Assembly (NCBI GenBank): GCA_003242895.1
Contig: QKMY01000045.1
Span: forward strand, 204,609 to 268,608
Reading direction: 5' to 3'
DNA: 64,000 nt
From: Candidatus Margulisiibacteriota bacterium
GTDB lineage: Bacteria; Margulisbacteria; Riflemargulisbacteria; GWF2-39-127
The notes under the pieces were generated by a model. The model worked only from the letters and a program-made list of their open reading frames with translations. It ran no database searches and was not told where the DNA came from. Both the position numbers and the translations under genes were made by a program. The stretch's first letter is position 1; each line of letters opens with the position of its first letter. Positions 9,695 through 18,157 of the stretch are shown here, piece by piece.

Positions 9695-10199
9695 ATATTC
9701 TTATATTTTTCTTAAAATAATCAAATCCGGATAACACCGTTATTAAAACAGTCAGCCATAGAAAAATTACTGCGAAATCCAACCTTAAAAGCAAAATTAT
9801 TACTGTAACCACTTGTGCAATTGTTTTATACTTTCCCCATCTCGAAGCATCAATCACAACACCTTCACCGGCAGCAATTAACCGAAGTCCGGTAACCGCA
9901 AATTCTCTCGCTATTATTATTATCACAGGAATGCTTTCCACTAATCGCATTTCTACCATGCATATCAGTACCGAAGTAATAAGCAACTTGTCTGCAAGTG
10001 GATCAAGGAATTTACCTAACGTCGTTATCTGTTTAAGGCGGCGTGCCAAGTATCCATCAATCACATCGGTAAGTGAGGTTATTACAAAAAGCAGTATGAC
10101 AAAAAGGCGGCTATAAGTTGTATTCGTCGTTAGAAGCAAGTAGACGATTACCGGTGTGGCAAAAATACGGGCAAGTGTAATTTTACTTGCTAATGTCAT
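9678..10199 (-). CDS. pgsA: CDP-diacylglycerol--glycerol-3-phosphate 3-phosphatidyltransferase
   Basis: PgsA makes phosphatidylglycerol phosphate, the first committed step to phosphatidylglycerol and cardiolipin. The CDP-alcohol phosphotransferase motif is complete: DVIDGYLARR followed by GKFLDPLADK, with the four catalytic Asp residues spaced as in the family. Membrane helices are evident at about residues 13-32, 85-105 and 125-155. At 173 residues it is of usual size. The ATG overlaps the rimO stop by four bases (ATGA), which argues for coupled translation. Confidence 0.97.
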   Translation of the reverse strand: MTLASKITLARIFATPVIVYLLLTTNTTYSRLFVILLFVITSLTDVIDGYLARRLKQITTLGKFLDPLADKLLITSVLICMVEMRLVESIPVIIIIAREFAVTGLRLIAAGEGVVIDASRWGKYKTIAQVVTVIILLLRLDFAVIFLWLTVLITVLSGFDYFKKNIRIFAYEG

Positions 10200-11509
10200 G
10201 CTACGAACTCTCCTTTTAGATTAATATCGGCAACGTCAACTATCTTTACTTTTTGAAAGACATCTAATGTCCCAATACTTTTTTGAACCAGAATCACACC
10301 ATCTACCTCTGGCGACTGACCATAATAACGTCCACTTACTGCATTATCCATAATAACTGTAAATTGCCTGCCAAGCAGTTCCTTGTTCTTTTCTTCTAAA
10401 ACCCTGGTTTGTTCATTTAACAACGCTTGAATTCTTTCTTCTTTATCTTCTTCGCTTACCTGACCAGAAAATGCTGCAGCTTTTGTACCAGCCTCGCGTG
10501 AGTATTTAAAAAAACCGACTTTGTCTAATTTCACCTCTTTAACAAATGCCAATAAATCCAAGAATTCCTCTTCAGTTTCTCCCGGGAATCCAACAATAAA
10601 CGTCGATCTGATAACTATTCCCGGAATTTGCTCTCTTAACTTATTAATAAGTGCCAATAACTGCTTATTCGTACTCCGTCTATTCATCAAGCTCAAAATT
10701 CTGTCACTGCTATGTTGCATCGGGATATCAACATAATTACATATTTTTGGCTCGTTTTTTATTAACTCAATCAGCTCATCAGTTATATTATCCGGATAAA
10801 GATATAATAATCTCACCCATTCGATTCCATTAACTTTACAGATGTCCTTTAACAGACTTACCAAATTACCTTTTTTTAAATCTTTGCCATAACCACCAAT
10901 ATCTTGAGCGATTAAACAAAGCTCCCGGATCCCTTCCGCTGCCAGTTCTGCTACCTCCTGGAGAATGTGCTTCGCCTGCCTGCTCCTATAATTTCCTCTT
11001 AATTGAGGAATAATGCAATAACTACAGAAATTATCGCAGCCTTCCGCAATCTTAATATAGGTTGAAGCTGAAAGTGTACTTATTACTCTAGGAAATTTAT
11101 ATTCAATGGAACAAAATGTTTGATTTATAAAACTAATCTGAGTTTTGTTTTTCTTATATAAATCAAATAATAATTTTGTTAAATTTGGGATATCATTAAC
11201 CCCAATAATGCCATCTATCTCTGGCCAAAGAGAAAAAATAGCTTTTTTTTCCCTTTGCACATGACATCCCGCTAAAATAAGTTTTCTGGAATTGTCACTT
11301 TTTTTCCAATGAATAAATTCTTCAACTACCTGTGTTGTTTCTTCCCTAGCATCACTAATAAACGTACACGTATTAATAACTACTAAATCAGCTTCATCTT
11401 TGTTATTCGTAATTTCAAAATCATTCTCAACAAGAATGCCAAGCATTATTTCTGAGTCAATTAAATTTTTTTGGCATCCTAGACTTACTAACGCTATTTT
11501 TTTTGCCAT
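10196..11509 (-). CDS. rimO: Ribosomal protein S12 methylthiotransferase RimO
   Basis: RimO adds a methylthio group to an Asp of ribosomal protein S12, using two 4Fe-4S clusters. The N-terminal UPF0004 domain provides three cluster cysteines (GCQKNLIDSE near residue 12, NTCTF, and AGCH). The radical SAM CxxxCxxC motif appears as CDNFCSYC, followed by a C-terminal TRAM domain. LVSLGCQKNLIDSE is the RimO form; the related tRNA enzyme MiaB differs in this segment. The length of 437 residues is normal. It begins 6 bases after yajQ ends and overlaps pgsA. Confidence 0.97.
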   Translation of the reverse strand: MAKKIALVSLGCQKNLIDSEIMLGILVENDFEITNNKDEADLVVINTCTFISDAREETTQVVEEFIHWKKSDNSRKLILAGCHVQREKKAIFSLWPEIDGIIGVNDIPNLTKLLFDLYKKNKTQISFINQTFCSIEYKFPRVISTLSASTYIKIAEGCDNFCSYCIIPQLRGNYRSRQAKHILQEVAELAAEGIRELCLIAQDIGGYGKDLKKGNLVSLLKDICKVNGIEWVRLLYLYPDNITDELIELIKNEPKICNYVDIPMQHSSDRILSLMNRRSTNKQLLALINKLREQIPGIVIRSTFIVGFPGETEEEFLDLLAFVKEVKLDKVGFFKYSREAGTKAAAFSGQVSEEDKEERIQALLNEQTRVLEEKNKELLGRQFTVIMDNAVSGRYYGQSPEVDGVILVQKSIGTLDVFQKVKIVDVADINLKGEFVA

Positions 11510-11515
11510 TCGCTA

Positions 11516-12007
11516 TTATCTATAATTTATAAACTGCAATTCAATATCTATATCCTGCTTCTTTAAATACGTAATTACAGCCTGCAAATCATCCTTATTT
11601 TTTCCTATTACCCTTATCTGGTCACCTTGAATTTGTGAATTAACCTTAATGGCTGAGCTTTTGATCAACTTATTAACTTCTTTCGCTTTTTCTGAGGAAA
11701 TACCATTTTTTAGCTTTATCTCTTGCTTTACATTTCCACCTAAAGAATGTTCGGTTTTTCCATAGTCAAGGAATCGTATACTTATCCCTCTTTTAACAAG
11801 CTTATTCTCAATTATCTCGCAGACATTCTTAAGCTTCATATCATCATCTGCAACTATCTTTAGAACTTCGCCTTCGCGAACAATCGAAGCTATACTGCCT
11901 TTAAAATCAAACCGTTGACTTAACTCTTTCTGAGACTGACTTAGGGCATTATCAACCTCGGACAAATCAACCTGGGAAACTATATCAAAAGAGCTTTCTT
12001 TTGCCAT
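11516..12007 (-). CDS. yajQ: YajQ family nucleotide-binding protein
   Basis: YajQ-family proteins bind nucleotides or RNA, and some are c-di-GMP effectors. All 163 residues match the family: the opening ESSFDIVSQVDLSEVDNA, then SQRFDFKGS, LVKRGIS and KEVNKLIKSS. It ends with GDQIRVIGKNKDDLQAVI and the C-terminal LQFINYR. There is no signal peptide, so it is cytoplasmic. It lies 54 bases after metK and 6 before rimO in the same direction. Whether it senses c-di-GMP here cannot be told from sequence. Confidence 0.95.
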   Translation of the reverse strand: MAKESSFDIVSQVDLSEVDNALSQSQKELSQRFDFKGSIASIVREGEVLKIVADDDMKLKNVCEIIENKLVKRGISIRFLDYGKTEHSLGGNVKQEIKLKNGISSEKAKEVNKLIKSSAIKVNSQIQGDQIRVIGKNKDDLQAVITYLKKQDIDIELQFINYR

Positions 12008-12061
12008 AAATATAACTGCCTCTTTCCGAAGTATATCACTGATGAAATATAAAGTAAAACA

Positions 12062-13231
12062 TTAAATTTTAGCGTCGTTTCGCAATATTTCTGCTTTATC
12101 AGTTCTTTCCCAAGGCAAATCAAGATCCGGTCGACCGAAATGTCCATAAGCCGCAGTTTGCCGATAAATAGGTTTTCTCAAACCTAAGGTTTTTATTATA
12201 CAAGCCGGTCTCAAATCAAAATGCTTCTCAATTAGATCCTGAATCTTGTCCTCTGGCATACGCCCTGATCCGAATGTATTAACGTGAATACTTACTGGTT
12301 TAGCTACCCCAATAGCATACGCTACCTGGACTTCACATTCATCAGCGATCCCTGCTGCTACAATGTTTTTTGCAACGTATCTGGTAGCATAAGCAGCACT
12401 TCGATCAACTTTCGTACAATCTTTTCCGGAAAAAGCTCCTCCGCCATGACGTGCCCAGCCACCATAGGTATCAACAATAATCTTTCTGCCAGTCAGACCA
12501 CAATCACCTTGAGGACCACCAATAACAAATCTGCCGGTCGGGTTGACGAAAATCTCAACATCTTTGTCCATCAGAGCTGCCGGAATTACCTTCATAATAA
12601 CATTCTCTATGATATCTTTTCGCAACACTTCGTGTGTTACATTCTCATCATGCTGGCTTGATACAACAACGTTCCTTACCGCGACAGGCTTTCTACCTTT
12701 GTACTCAACCGTAACTTGCGTTTTGCCATCTGCTCGCAAATATGGAAGAAGCCCATTTTTTCTCACTTCAGTTAATTTAATAGCTAATTTTTGTGCAAGA
12801 GAAATAGGTAGCGGCATAAGTTCTTCAGTCTGATTACATGCATACCCGAACATCATACCCTGATCGCCAGCGCCTTGTTCATCATACAGTCCACAACCTT
12901 CCGTTACTCCTTGAGAAATATCGGGAGATTGCTTATCAATTGAAGTAAGGACCGCGCATGTCTTATAATCAAACCCTTGATCTGAGCTTGAATAACCAAT
13001 CTCTTTTACTGTTTTTCTTACAATTTCAGGGATATCAACTATAGCATTAGTTGTTATTTCCCCAGCAACGACAACCATCCCGGTTGTGACAAGCGATTCA
13101 CAAGCAACTCTTCCATTTGGGTCCTGAGCCAGGATCGCATCAAGCACTGCATCAGAAATCTGATCACATATTTTATCCGGATGCCCTTCGGTGACTGACT
13201 CTGACGTAAATCTAAAACTTCTATCTGACAT
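12062..13231 (-). CDS. metK: S-adenosylmethionine synthetase
   Basis: MetK makes SAM from methionine and ATP. The 389-residue product has the family signatures [19 protein letters not shown] near the N-terminus, [12 protein letters not shown] (ATP motif) and [18 protein letters not shown] (second signature). I placed the start at the ATG at 13231, with GAGGAGGAAG upstream; the open frame extends 20 codons further but lacks a ribosome site there. It heads the block metK-yajQ-rimO-pgsA-pncC-recA-rny. This links SAM supply to RimO, which consumes it, and methionine synthase lies just upstream. Confidence 0.98.
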   Translation of the reverse strand: MSDRSFRFTSESVTEGHPDKICDQISDAVLDAILAQDPNGRVACESLVTTGMVVVAGEITTNAIVDIPEIVRKTVKEIGYSSSDQGFDYKTCAVLTSIDKQSPDISQGVTEGCGLYDEQGAGDQGMMFGYACNQTEELMPLPISLAQKLAIKLTEVRKNGLLPYLRADGKTQVTVEYKGRKPVAVRNVVVSSQHDENVTHEVLRKDIIENVIMKVIPAALMDKDVEIFVNPTGRFVIGGPQGDCGLTGRKIIVDTYGGWARHGGGAFSGKDCTKVDRSAAYATRYVAKNIVAAGIADECEVQVAYAIGVAKPVSIHVNTFGSGRMPEDKIQDLIEKHFDLRPACIIKTLGLRKPIYRQTAAYGHFGRPDLDLPWERTDKAEILRNDAKI

Positions 13232-13295
13232 TCTTTCTTCCTCCTCCAGGATTGTATATTTTTTCAATAATAATAATTTTAGAACAAACAAGATT

Positions 13296-13325
13296 AGTAT
13301 AGCATAATCCCTTTTAGGGTGACAA
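13296..13325 (-). promoter_or_regulatory. Promoter of the metK block
   Basis: On the minus strand TTGTCA (-35) and TATACT (-10) are separated by 18 bases, with an extended -10 TGC just before. Transcription would start about 55-60 bases upstream of the metK ATG. I saw no SAM riboswitch in the short leader. Confidence 0.65.
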
Positions 13326-13398
13326 TTAGACGTATTTTCACGATTCTTAGCCTAATCAAGGGATTAAAATCAAATCATATAATTAAGGTGTGAGAAAA

Positions 13399-14334
13399 TT
13401 AATTATATTTGATAATATCTTTAACAAGCAATCTGGGAATGCTTTCCAAATATTCTTTTACCTGAAGGCTCATCTCTAATGATTGAAAGATATGATATCC
13501 CACCTTCTTACTTTTTTTGGCCTCTTTTGGCTCTCCTTTAAAAAGAATAACGTCATCGAAAACAAATAGCTGAAAGTTGAACCCAGTGCCAGCCATATCG
13601 AGCCATACCGGTATCTTCCTTGAAGAAAGCGCTTGAGCTTCTTCCAGATTTTTCTCATTTTTTGTAAATAAATTCAAAATTGAATATGAACTCACAGAGT
13701 TCTGATCAAAAAGAATCTTCACAGGAACATTATTTATTTGTTTATTTTTTAACAGATTGTAGAATTTTTCTTTATCCTTCTTATTAAGGAAATCCCCGTT
13801 ATTTAATGCAATTACGATAGAACTTGTTGATTTAGCGGCCCCCGCGGTTAAATACTTAACGAAATACCTTTCATCAACAGAAGATAATAAATCCTGTTTT
13901 TTGAAAAGAAAACTAAGGGCATGACCGTCGAGAAAATCTTGCTTGGTCCATGAATGACTCCCAATGATGATCTCACCATCAACGCAGATTTTTGTTTGCT
14001 GGAATTGTCCAAGGCATGAAACAATCTTGATTCCTGAACTACTAAGTTTCTTGGAGATATCTTGAGGCAGTGGGGCTTCGATAGCTACCTGAACCCCTCT
14101 TTGCGCAGCCCTAGCCAGAGCGGTTAATACCTTCAAGACCGGATCAGACTTATTATTTTTATCTACCGATAATGCCGACACAGTTACACCGACCTTTGTC
14201 GTAGATTGCTCGATTGCTTTAAGTAGGGCAGGATAATAAGATTGGTCAGCAAGCATCGTTATTGCATGTACCTGTGTAAATGATAGAATAAAAAAAATTA
14301 CCGAAAGAGATCCAACGATTGTGTGTATTTTCAT
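13399..14334 (-). CDS. Secreted phospholipase D-fold protein with altered HKD motifs
   Basis: A signal peptide (residues 1-24, cleavage near VHA) is followed by two PLD-like halves. The first half has QTKICVDGEIIIGSHSWT, the place of the HxKxxxxD(x)6GSxN motif. The second has FQLFVFDDVILFKG. In both the catalytic His is Gln, and the second Lys is Phe. Hydrolase or transferase activity by the usual phosphohistidine route is therefore unlikely, and a binding or structural role is inferred. The ATG overlaps the metH stop by one base, so it is translationally coupled to methionine synthase, an unexplained pairing. Length 311 residues. Confidence 0.7.
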   Translation of the reverse strand: MKIHTIVGSLSVIFFILSFTQVHAITMLADQSYYPALLKAIEQSTTKVGVTVSALSVDKNNKSDPVLKVLTALARAAQRGVQVAIEAPLPQDISKKLSSSGIKIVSCLGQFQQTKICVDGEIIIGSHSWTKQDFLDGHALSFLFKKQDLLSSVDERYFVKYLTAGAAKSTSSIVIALNNGDFLNKKDKEKFYNLLKNKQINNVPVKILFDQNSVSSYSILNLFTKNEKNLEEAQALSSRKIPVWLDMAGTGFNFQLFVFDDVILFKGEPKEAKKSKKVGYHIFQSLEMSLQVKEYLESIPRLLVKDIIKYN

Positions 14335-16817
14335 TATATTATTTCTACTAATCCTTTAGCAGTATCGACGGCTTCAATCGCATCACTCGAATAGTATGCG
14401 CCGATTTTATCGGCATATGATTGAGTGACTACCGCACCTCCGATCATGACTTTAGCGCGTAATCCACCCTCAAGGCACTTCTTTATTACAATTTCCATTT
14501 CCGGCATAGTCGTTGTTAACAAAGAACTCAAACAAATCAACTCTGCGTTATGTTCTTTCGCAGAAGCAATAATATCATCGCATTCGACATTCTTCCCCAG
14601 ATCAATTACCTTAAATCCATTATTTTCAAGCATCATCGCGACAATATTTTTACCAATATCATGGATATCACCTTTGACGGTAGCAATAATAGCGGTGCCT
14701 TTATAGATAACAGCGTCTGTTTTCATAAACGACTTTAGATAAGCAAAAGCTTTTTTCATCGTCTCTGCACTAGCCATAACCTGGGGCAGAAATACTCTCT
14801 GGGCTTTAAAATTAGCACCGACATACTCCATACCACCAAGCAATCCTTTTTCCATTATTTCCTGCGGAGTAAAGTCTTTTTTAGCTTTTTCCACCATATC
14901 AATAATCGAATTGCTGTCGCCTTCGATAACTATCCTGGCAATATCGAACATAACCGGATATTCACGGAGTTTCCGGAGCTTTTGTTCCTCGATATTGTTA
15001 GAATCATTATTTTTATCCTTTGGCACGCCGGAGATAGTCTCCTCCGCAACAAGAAACGTCTCATGGTTGGCTATGTAGTTGGCACAAATCCGATCTCTAT
15101 TTGTGATAACAGATGACGCGGCAATTAATGACCTGACAAAATGGTCCATGGGGTTAGCGATAATAGCATCCAACCCAGCTCCCAATGCCATCGCCATAAA
15201 GGTATGATTGATAAGCTTCCTTCGAGGAAGCCCATGGGATATATTGCTGATTCCCAGCGAGGTCTTAACCCCCAGTTCATTTTTTACCGTGGTTAACGCC
15301 TTGATCGTCTCCATGGCGTCCTGCTGGTTCGAACTGGCGGCAAGCACCAACGTATCGATGAAGATATCGTTTTTATTAATGCCATATTCCTGTGCTCGCT
15401 CAACAATCTTTCGAGCAATTCTTACTCGGTCTTCCGCTTTAGTGGGAATACCCTTCTCATCTAGCGTTAAACCAATAATGGCAGCACCGTATTTCTTCGC
15501 TAACGGCAATACCGTTGTCAGGCTCTTTTCTTCACCGTTGACGGAATTAATAAGCGCTTTCCCAGGATACACGCGAAGTCCTTTTTCCAGAACGAGATAG
15601 TTTGCGCTATCAAGGCATAAGGGAACATCAAAGTGCTTCGTAAGCATGAGTACTACCTGCTGCATTGCTTCAGCCTCGTTAATACCGGGATATCCGACAT
15701 TTACGTCGAGTAAGTCAGGAGCATTCTCAAGTTGTGCTTTTGCTTCTTTATAATAGAGCTCGGTTTTTTGAGATAAAAGATCCTCCGAAAGATATTTTTT
15801 GGCAGTCGGGTTAAGCCTTTCACCAATAATAACGGGCAAGTGCTGATCAGATATCACTATTTTTTTGTTTCTTGAGGTGAGGACAGTCAGGTTCTTTATG
15901 GGTCCTTTTTTCTCAGTTCGATCAAAAAGCTTCGTAGCACTGATGACCTTTTTTACCTCAGAAATATGTTCCGGCGTGGTCCCGCAACACCCCCCAAGGA
16001 TTGAAACACCAAAAGATACGAACGTCTCACTATAAGAAGAAAACTTCACAGGATCGAGATTGTAAACAGTCTTGTTGTCGATCATTTCCGGTAATCCGGC
16101 ATTTGGCATCACAGATAGGATAGTGTTAAAGCCATTTTCTTCTTTTGCCTGATTATAAAGCTTGATTACCTGTACCATGCCATCCGGTCCCATACCGCAA
16201 TTAGTACCGATAACCTCAACTCCCATAGCAGCCAAGGTTACGAATACGAGATAGGGGTCAGAGCCGGTCATAGTATAGAGATTCTGATCATAGGTAACGC
16301 TACAGATAATCGGTAAGGTTGTATTGTCTCGTACTGCCAAAACTGCAGCTTTAAGTTCCGCTAAATCCCCCATTGTCTCAATAGAAACGATATCGGCACC
16401 GCCATCCGCAAAAGCTCTTGCCTGGACAGAAAAACTCTCATAAACTTCTTCAAAACTGGTCGGTCCAACAGGTTCAAGTAACCTGCCACAAGGTCCTAAT
16501 GAAGCTGCGACATAGTGATCAATACCGGCAGCTTCCCTTGCCAATACGACTGCAGACTTATTTAACTCATAAGCTCTATCGGACAACCCATAGTTTTTCA
16601 ACTTAAGCGGAGACCCGCCAAAGGTATTTGTCTCGATAATATCTGCCCCGGCATCTAGATAAGCCTTGTGAACTTTTTTGATAATATCAGGATGCGTGAC
16701 ATTCGCCGATTCAAAGCATGACCCCGAAGGAATGCCTGATTGAAGCAGCAACGTACCCATCGCTCCGTCAATTACCAGTAGGTTATTTTTTAATACATCA
16801 AGTATAGGTTTTCTCAT
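14334..16817 (-). CDS. metH: Cobalamin-dependent methionine synthase lacking the reactivation domain
   Basis: MetH methylates homocysteine from methyltetrahydrofolate through B12. Domains in order: homocysteine-binding barrel (about 1-300, with the zinc cysteines in GTNCGMG and LGGCCGTTPEH), pterin-binding barrel (about 320-590, opening IIGERLNPT), and the B12 cap and binding domains (about 605-827). The cobalt-ligand motif is DIHDIGKN. The protein stops at the B12 domain (827 residues). The C-terminal SAM-binding reactivation domain of E. coli MetH is absent, as in Thermotoga, where a separate protein does that job; none is visible nearby. It overlaps the PLD-fold gene by one base. Confidence 0.95.
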   Translation of the reverse strand: MRKPILDVLKNNLLVIDGAMGTLLLQSGIPSGSCFESANVTHPDIIKKVHKAYLDAGADIIETNTFGGSPLKLKNYGLSDRAYELNKSAVVLAREAAGIDHYVAASLGPCGRLLEPVGPTSFEEVYESFSVQARAFADGGADIVSIETMGDLAELKAAVLAVRDNTTLPIICSVTYDQNLYTMTGSDPYLVFVTLAAMGVEVIGTNCGMGPDGMVQVIKLYNQAKEENGFNTILSVMPNAGLPEMIDNKTVYNLDPVKFSSYSETFVSFGVSILGGCCGTTPEHISEVKKVISATKLFDRTEKKGPIKNLTVLTSRNKKIVISDQHLPVIIGERLNPTAKKYLSEDLLSQKTELYYKEAKAQLENAPDLLDVNVGYPGINEAEAMQQVVLMLTKHFDVPLCLDSANYLVLEKGLRVYPGKALINSVNGEEKSLTTVLPLAKKYGAAIIGLTLDEKGIPTKAEDRVRIARKIVERAQEYGINKNDIFIDTLVLAASSNQQDAMETIKALTTVKNELGVKTSLGISNISHGLPRRKLINHTFMAMALGAGLDAIIANPMDHFVRSLIAASSVITNRDRICANYIANHETFLVAEETISGVPKDKNNDSNNIEEQKLRKLREYPVMFDIARIVIEGDSNSIIDMVEKAKKDFTPQEIMEKGLLGGMEYVGANFKAQRVFLPQVMASAETMKKAFAYLKSFMKTDAVIYKGTAIIATVKGDIHDIGKNIVAMMLENNGFKVIDLGKNVECDDIIASAKEHNAELICLSSLLTTTMPEMEIVIKKCLEGGLRAKVMIGGAVVTQSYADKIGAYYSSDAIEAVDTAKGLVEII

Positions 16818-17043
16818 TTTGATTCCTTTTTACTTCAATTAATAGAGCACCTGCAGCTTTGCTGCCATTGCATTATTATTTTTTCCCGGGTAGCAGGAAT
16901 TTAAAATGTTAATCATCGCGACAATACGCGTTAATATAAATGATAGCTGAAAATTCACTGCTGAAAATGAAACGCGCAGCCCCCGAATATAATTACCATA
17001 ATTATTACAAATATACTTTATAATTTTAGGTTTAACAACTATT

Positions 17044-17071
17044 TTGTCTGGGAATAATGTTACTATACAAT
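17044..17071 (+). promoter_or_regulatory. Candidate promoter of the small-gene cluster
   Basis: TTGTCT (-35) and TACAAT (-10) with a 16-base spacer stand about 35 bases before the GTG at 17108. It is a reasonable sigma-70-type match on the plus strand, divergent from metH. Confidence 0.45.
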
Positions 17072-17107
17072 AAGAGCGTAAACATTAATGAAAAAGGGAG
17101 AAATACC

Positions 17108-17470
17108 GTGCTAGGCAATCAATTAACACAATCTTACTACAATTCAGGTTATTTTCCTCCATCACCAGAAGAAAACAAGGAAAAAAACTTTAAACATAAA
17201 AAATCTAAAATCATTCAATTTGCTGATCCCAATAAAACACTCCCTGACGGAAGCAAAGTTGTTTATGCAGAAAACGATGAAAAAATAACTCTCTATAAAA
17301 AAATCCCAGCCCAGCCAGGATTAGTTTACGTTTATTTACGCCATACTGGTGAGATTTATGTAAATGGCAAAAAGGGAGATATGGAAGATCAACGAAAAAT
17401 GTTACAAATAGGAAAATATCTTCTTGATAATGGCAGAGAATCTGATATGGTAACAATCACTCTAAGCTAG
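17108..17470 (+). CDS. Hypothetical protein, first of three small genes
   Basis: I do not recognise this 120-residue protein. The N-terminal third is rich in Asn, Ser, Pro and Lys and likely unstructured. The middle and C-terminal part alternates charged and beta-prone residues (FADPNKTLPDGSKVVYAENDEKITLY, shortened here as FADPNKTLPDGS to ITLY) and looks like a small beta domain. No signal peptide or membrane segment is seen. The start is GTG at 17108, preceded by AAAGGGAG. It runs in the same direction as the next two small genes and the phosphatase gene, 12 bases before the second one. Confidence 0.6.
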   Translation: MLGNQLTQSYYNSGYFPPSPEENKEKNFKHKKSKIIQFADPNKTLPDGSKVVYAENDEKITLYKKIPAQPGLVYVYLRHTGEIYVNGKKGDMEDQRKMLQIGKYLLDNGRESDMVTITLS

Positions 17471-17482
17471 GAGACCCTGAAA

Positions 17483-17824
17483 ATGTCACTTGAAGGAATT
17501 CAACAGCACTCGAATCAGCAATACGGCAATAATAACCTAAAAAAGGTATCAATCCCGAAAGAGCTTAAAATCCCCGGGACAGTTAGTGAGGTCCAAAAAG
17601 GTGGGCTCATAGCATTAGTAGCTACCGGATTAGCTGAAATCAAAAAAGACCTGGAGAAAAAACTCGACAACGCCAAGAAAAAGATCTCTTCAGAAGTACT
17701 CTCCATGCTTGGAATAGAAGGAGCCGAATCAGGAGAAGAACCCGGAGGGCTCGAGACAGTTAAAAGAGGCCTGCGAGAAGTCTGGAAAAACTTGCAAATG
17801 AAATTGAACAATGATGATAGATAA
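17483..17824 (+). CDS. Hypothetical protein, second of three small genes
   Basis: An unrecognised 113-residue protein. Residues 1-30 are Gln/Asn-rich. The centre has a short apolar stretch (GGLIALVATGLAEI) followed by a strongly charged helix (KKDLEKKLDNAKKKISSEVL) that could form a coiled coil, and a Gly/Glu turn (ESGEEPGG) precedes a final helix. GGAGACC lies upstream of the ATG. Its end overlaps the following small gene by 14 bases. It could be a soluble helical adaptor, but no function is claimed. Confidence 0.6.
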   Translation: MSLEGIQQHSNQQYGNNNLKKVSIPKELKIPGTVSEVQKGGLIALVATGLAEIKKDLEKKLDNAKKKISSEVLSMLGIEGAESGEEPGGLETVKRGLREVWKNLQMKLNNDDR

Positions 17825-17999
17825 TCCTAACCCTATTACAAATTTTAAGCCTGAAGAAAATAATACCAGCATCATAATTTCTGCTAACGGTATAGATGTT
17901 GAAATTGAAAGAGAAATCATTGAAGTTTTAGGGATTGATCCACGATTGATGAATATAGAAATCCACAGGATGAAAAAGGAAGAGATAAATATAATGTAG
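17811..17999 (+). CDS. Hypothetical protein, third of three small genes
   Basis: An unrecognised 62-residue acidic protein that starts inside the end of the previous gene (ATG at 17811, or the ATG directly after it at 17814). The segment TSIIISANGIDVEIEREIIEVLGIDP reads as two beta strands and a helix (only key parts: SIIISANG, IEREIIEVLG). The overlap suggests coupled translation. Being short and overlapping it is less certain than its neighbours, but its composition matches real coding sequence here. Confidence 0.45.
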   Translation: MMIDNPNPITNFKPEENNTSIIISANGIDVEIEREIIEVLGIDPRLMNIEIHRMKKEEINIM

Positions 18000-18109
18000 G
18001 AATGACAGCATCTGCAAATTGCTGCATCACGATTTTTCCGATATTTGATTTTTATCCAAGCATAATCTAGAATTAAATAAATATCTGGAAGATTTTACCC
18101 CATATTTAT

Positions 18110-18137
18110 TTGAATAGCTAATTACAGTTTTTATACT
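18110..18137 (+). promoter_or_regulatory. Candidate promoter of the phosphatase gene, nearly leaderless
   Basis: TTGAAT and TATACT with a 16-base spacer. Transcription would begin about base 18144, right at the AAGGAGGA ribosome site, giving a leader of only about 14 bases before the proposed ATT start at 18158. Confidence 0.5.
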
Positions 18138-18157
18138 GCTATTAAGGAGGAAGAACT

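Noticed and set aside
12062..13291. Longer form of MetK starting 20 codons upstream
   Set aside because: The upstream start has no ribosome site, while the ATG at 13231 has GAGGAGG and matches the family start.
16818..17043. Possible riboswitch upstream of metH on the minus strand, because of a GCAGCAAAGCTGC hairpin and a GGTAGC-like element
   Set aside because: I could not fit the conserved core of SAM, cobalamin, THF or c-di-GMP riboswitches; a single hairpin is not enough.
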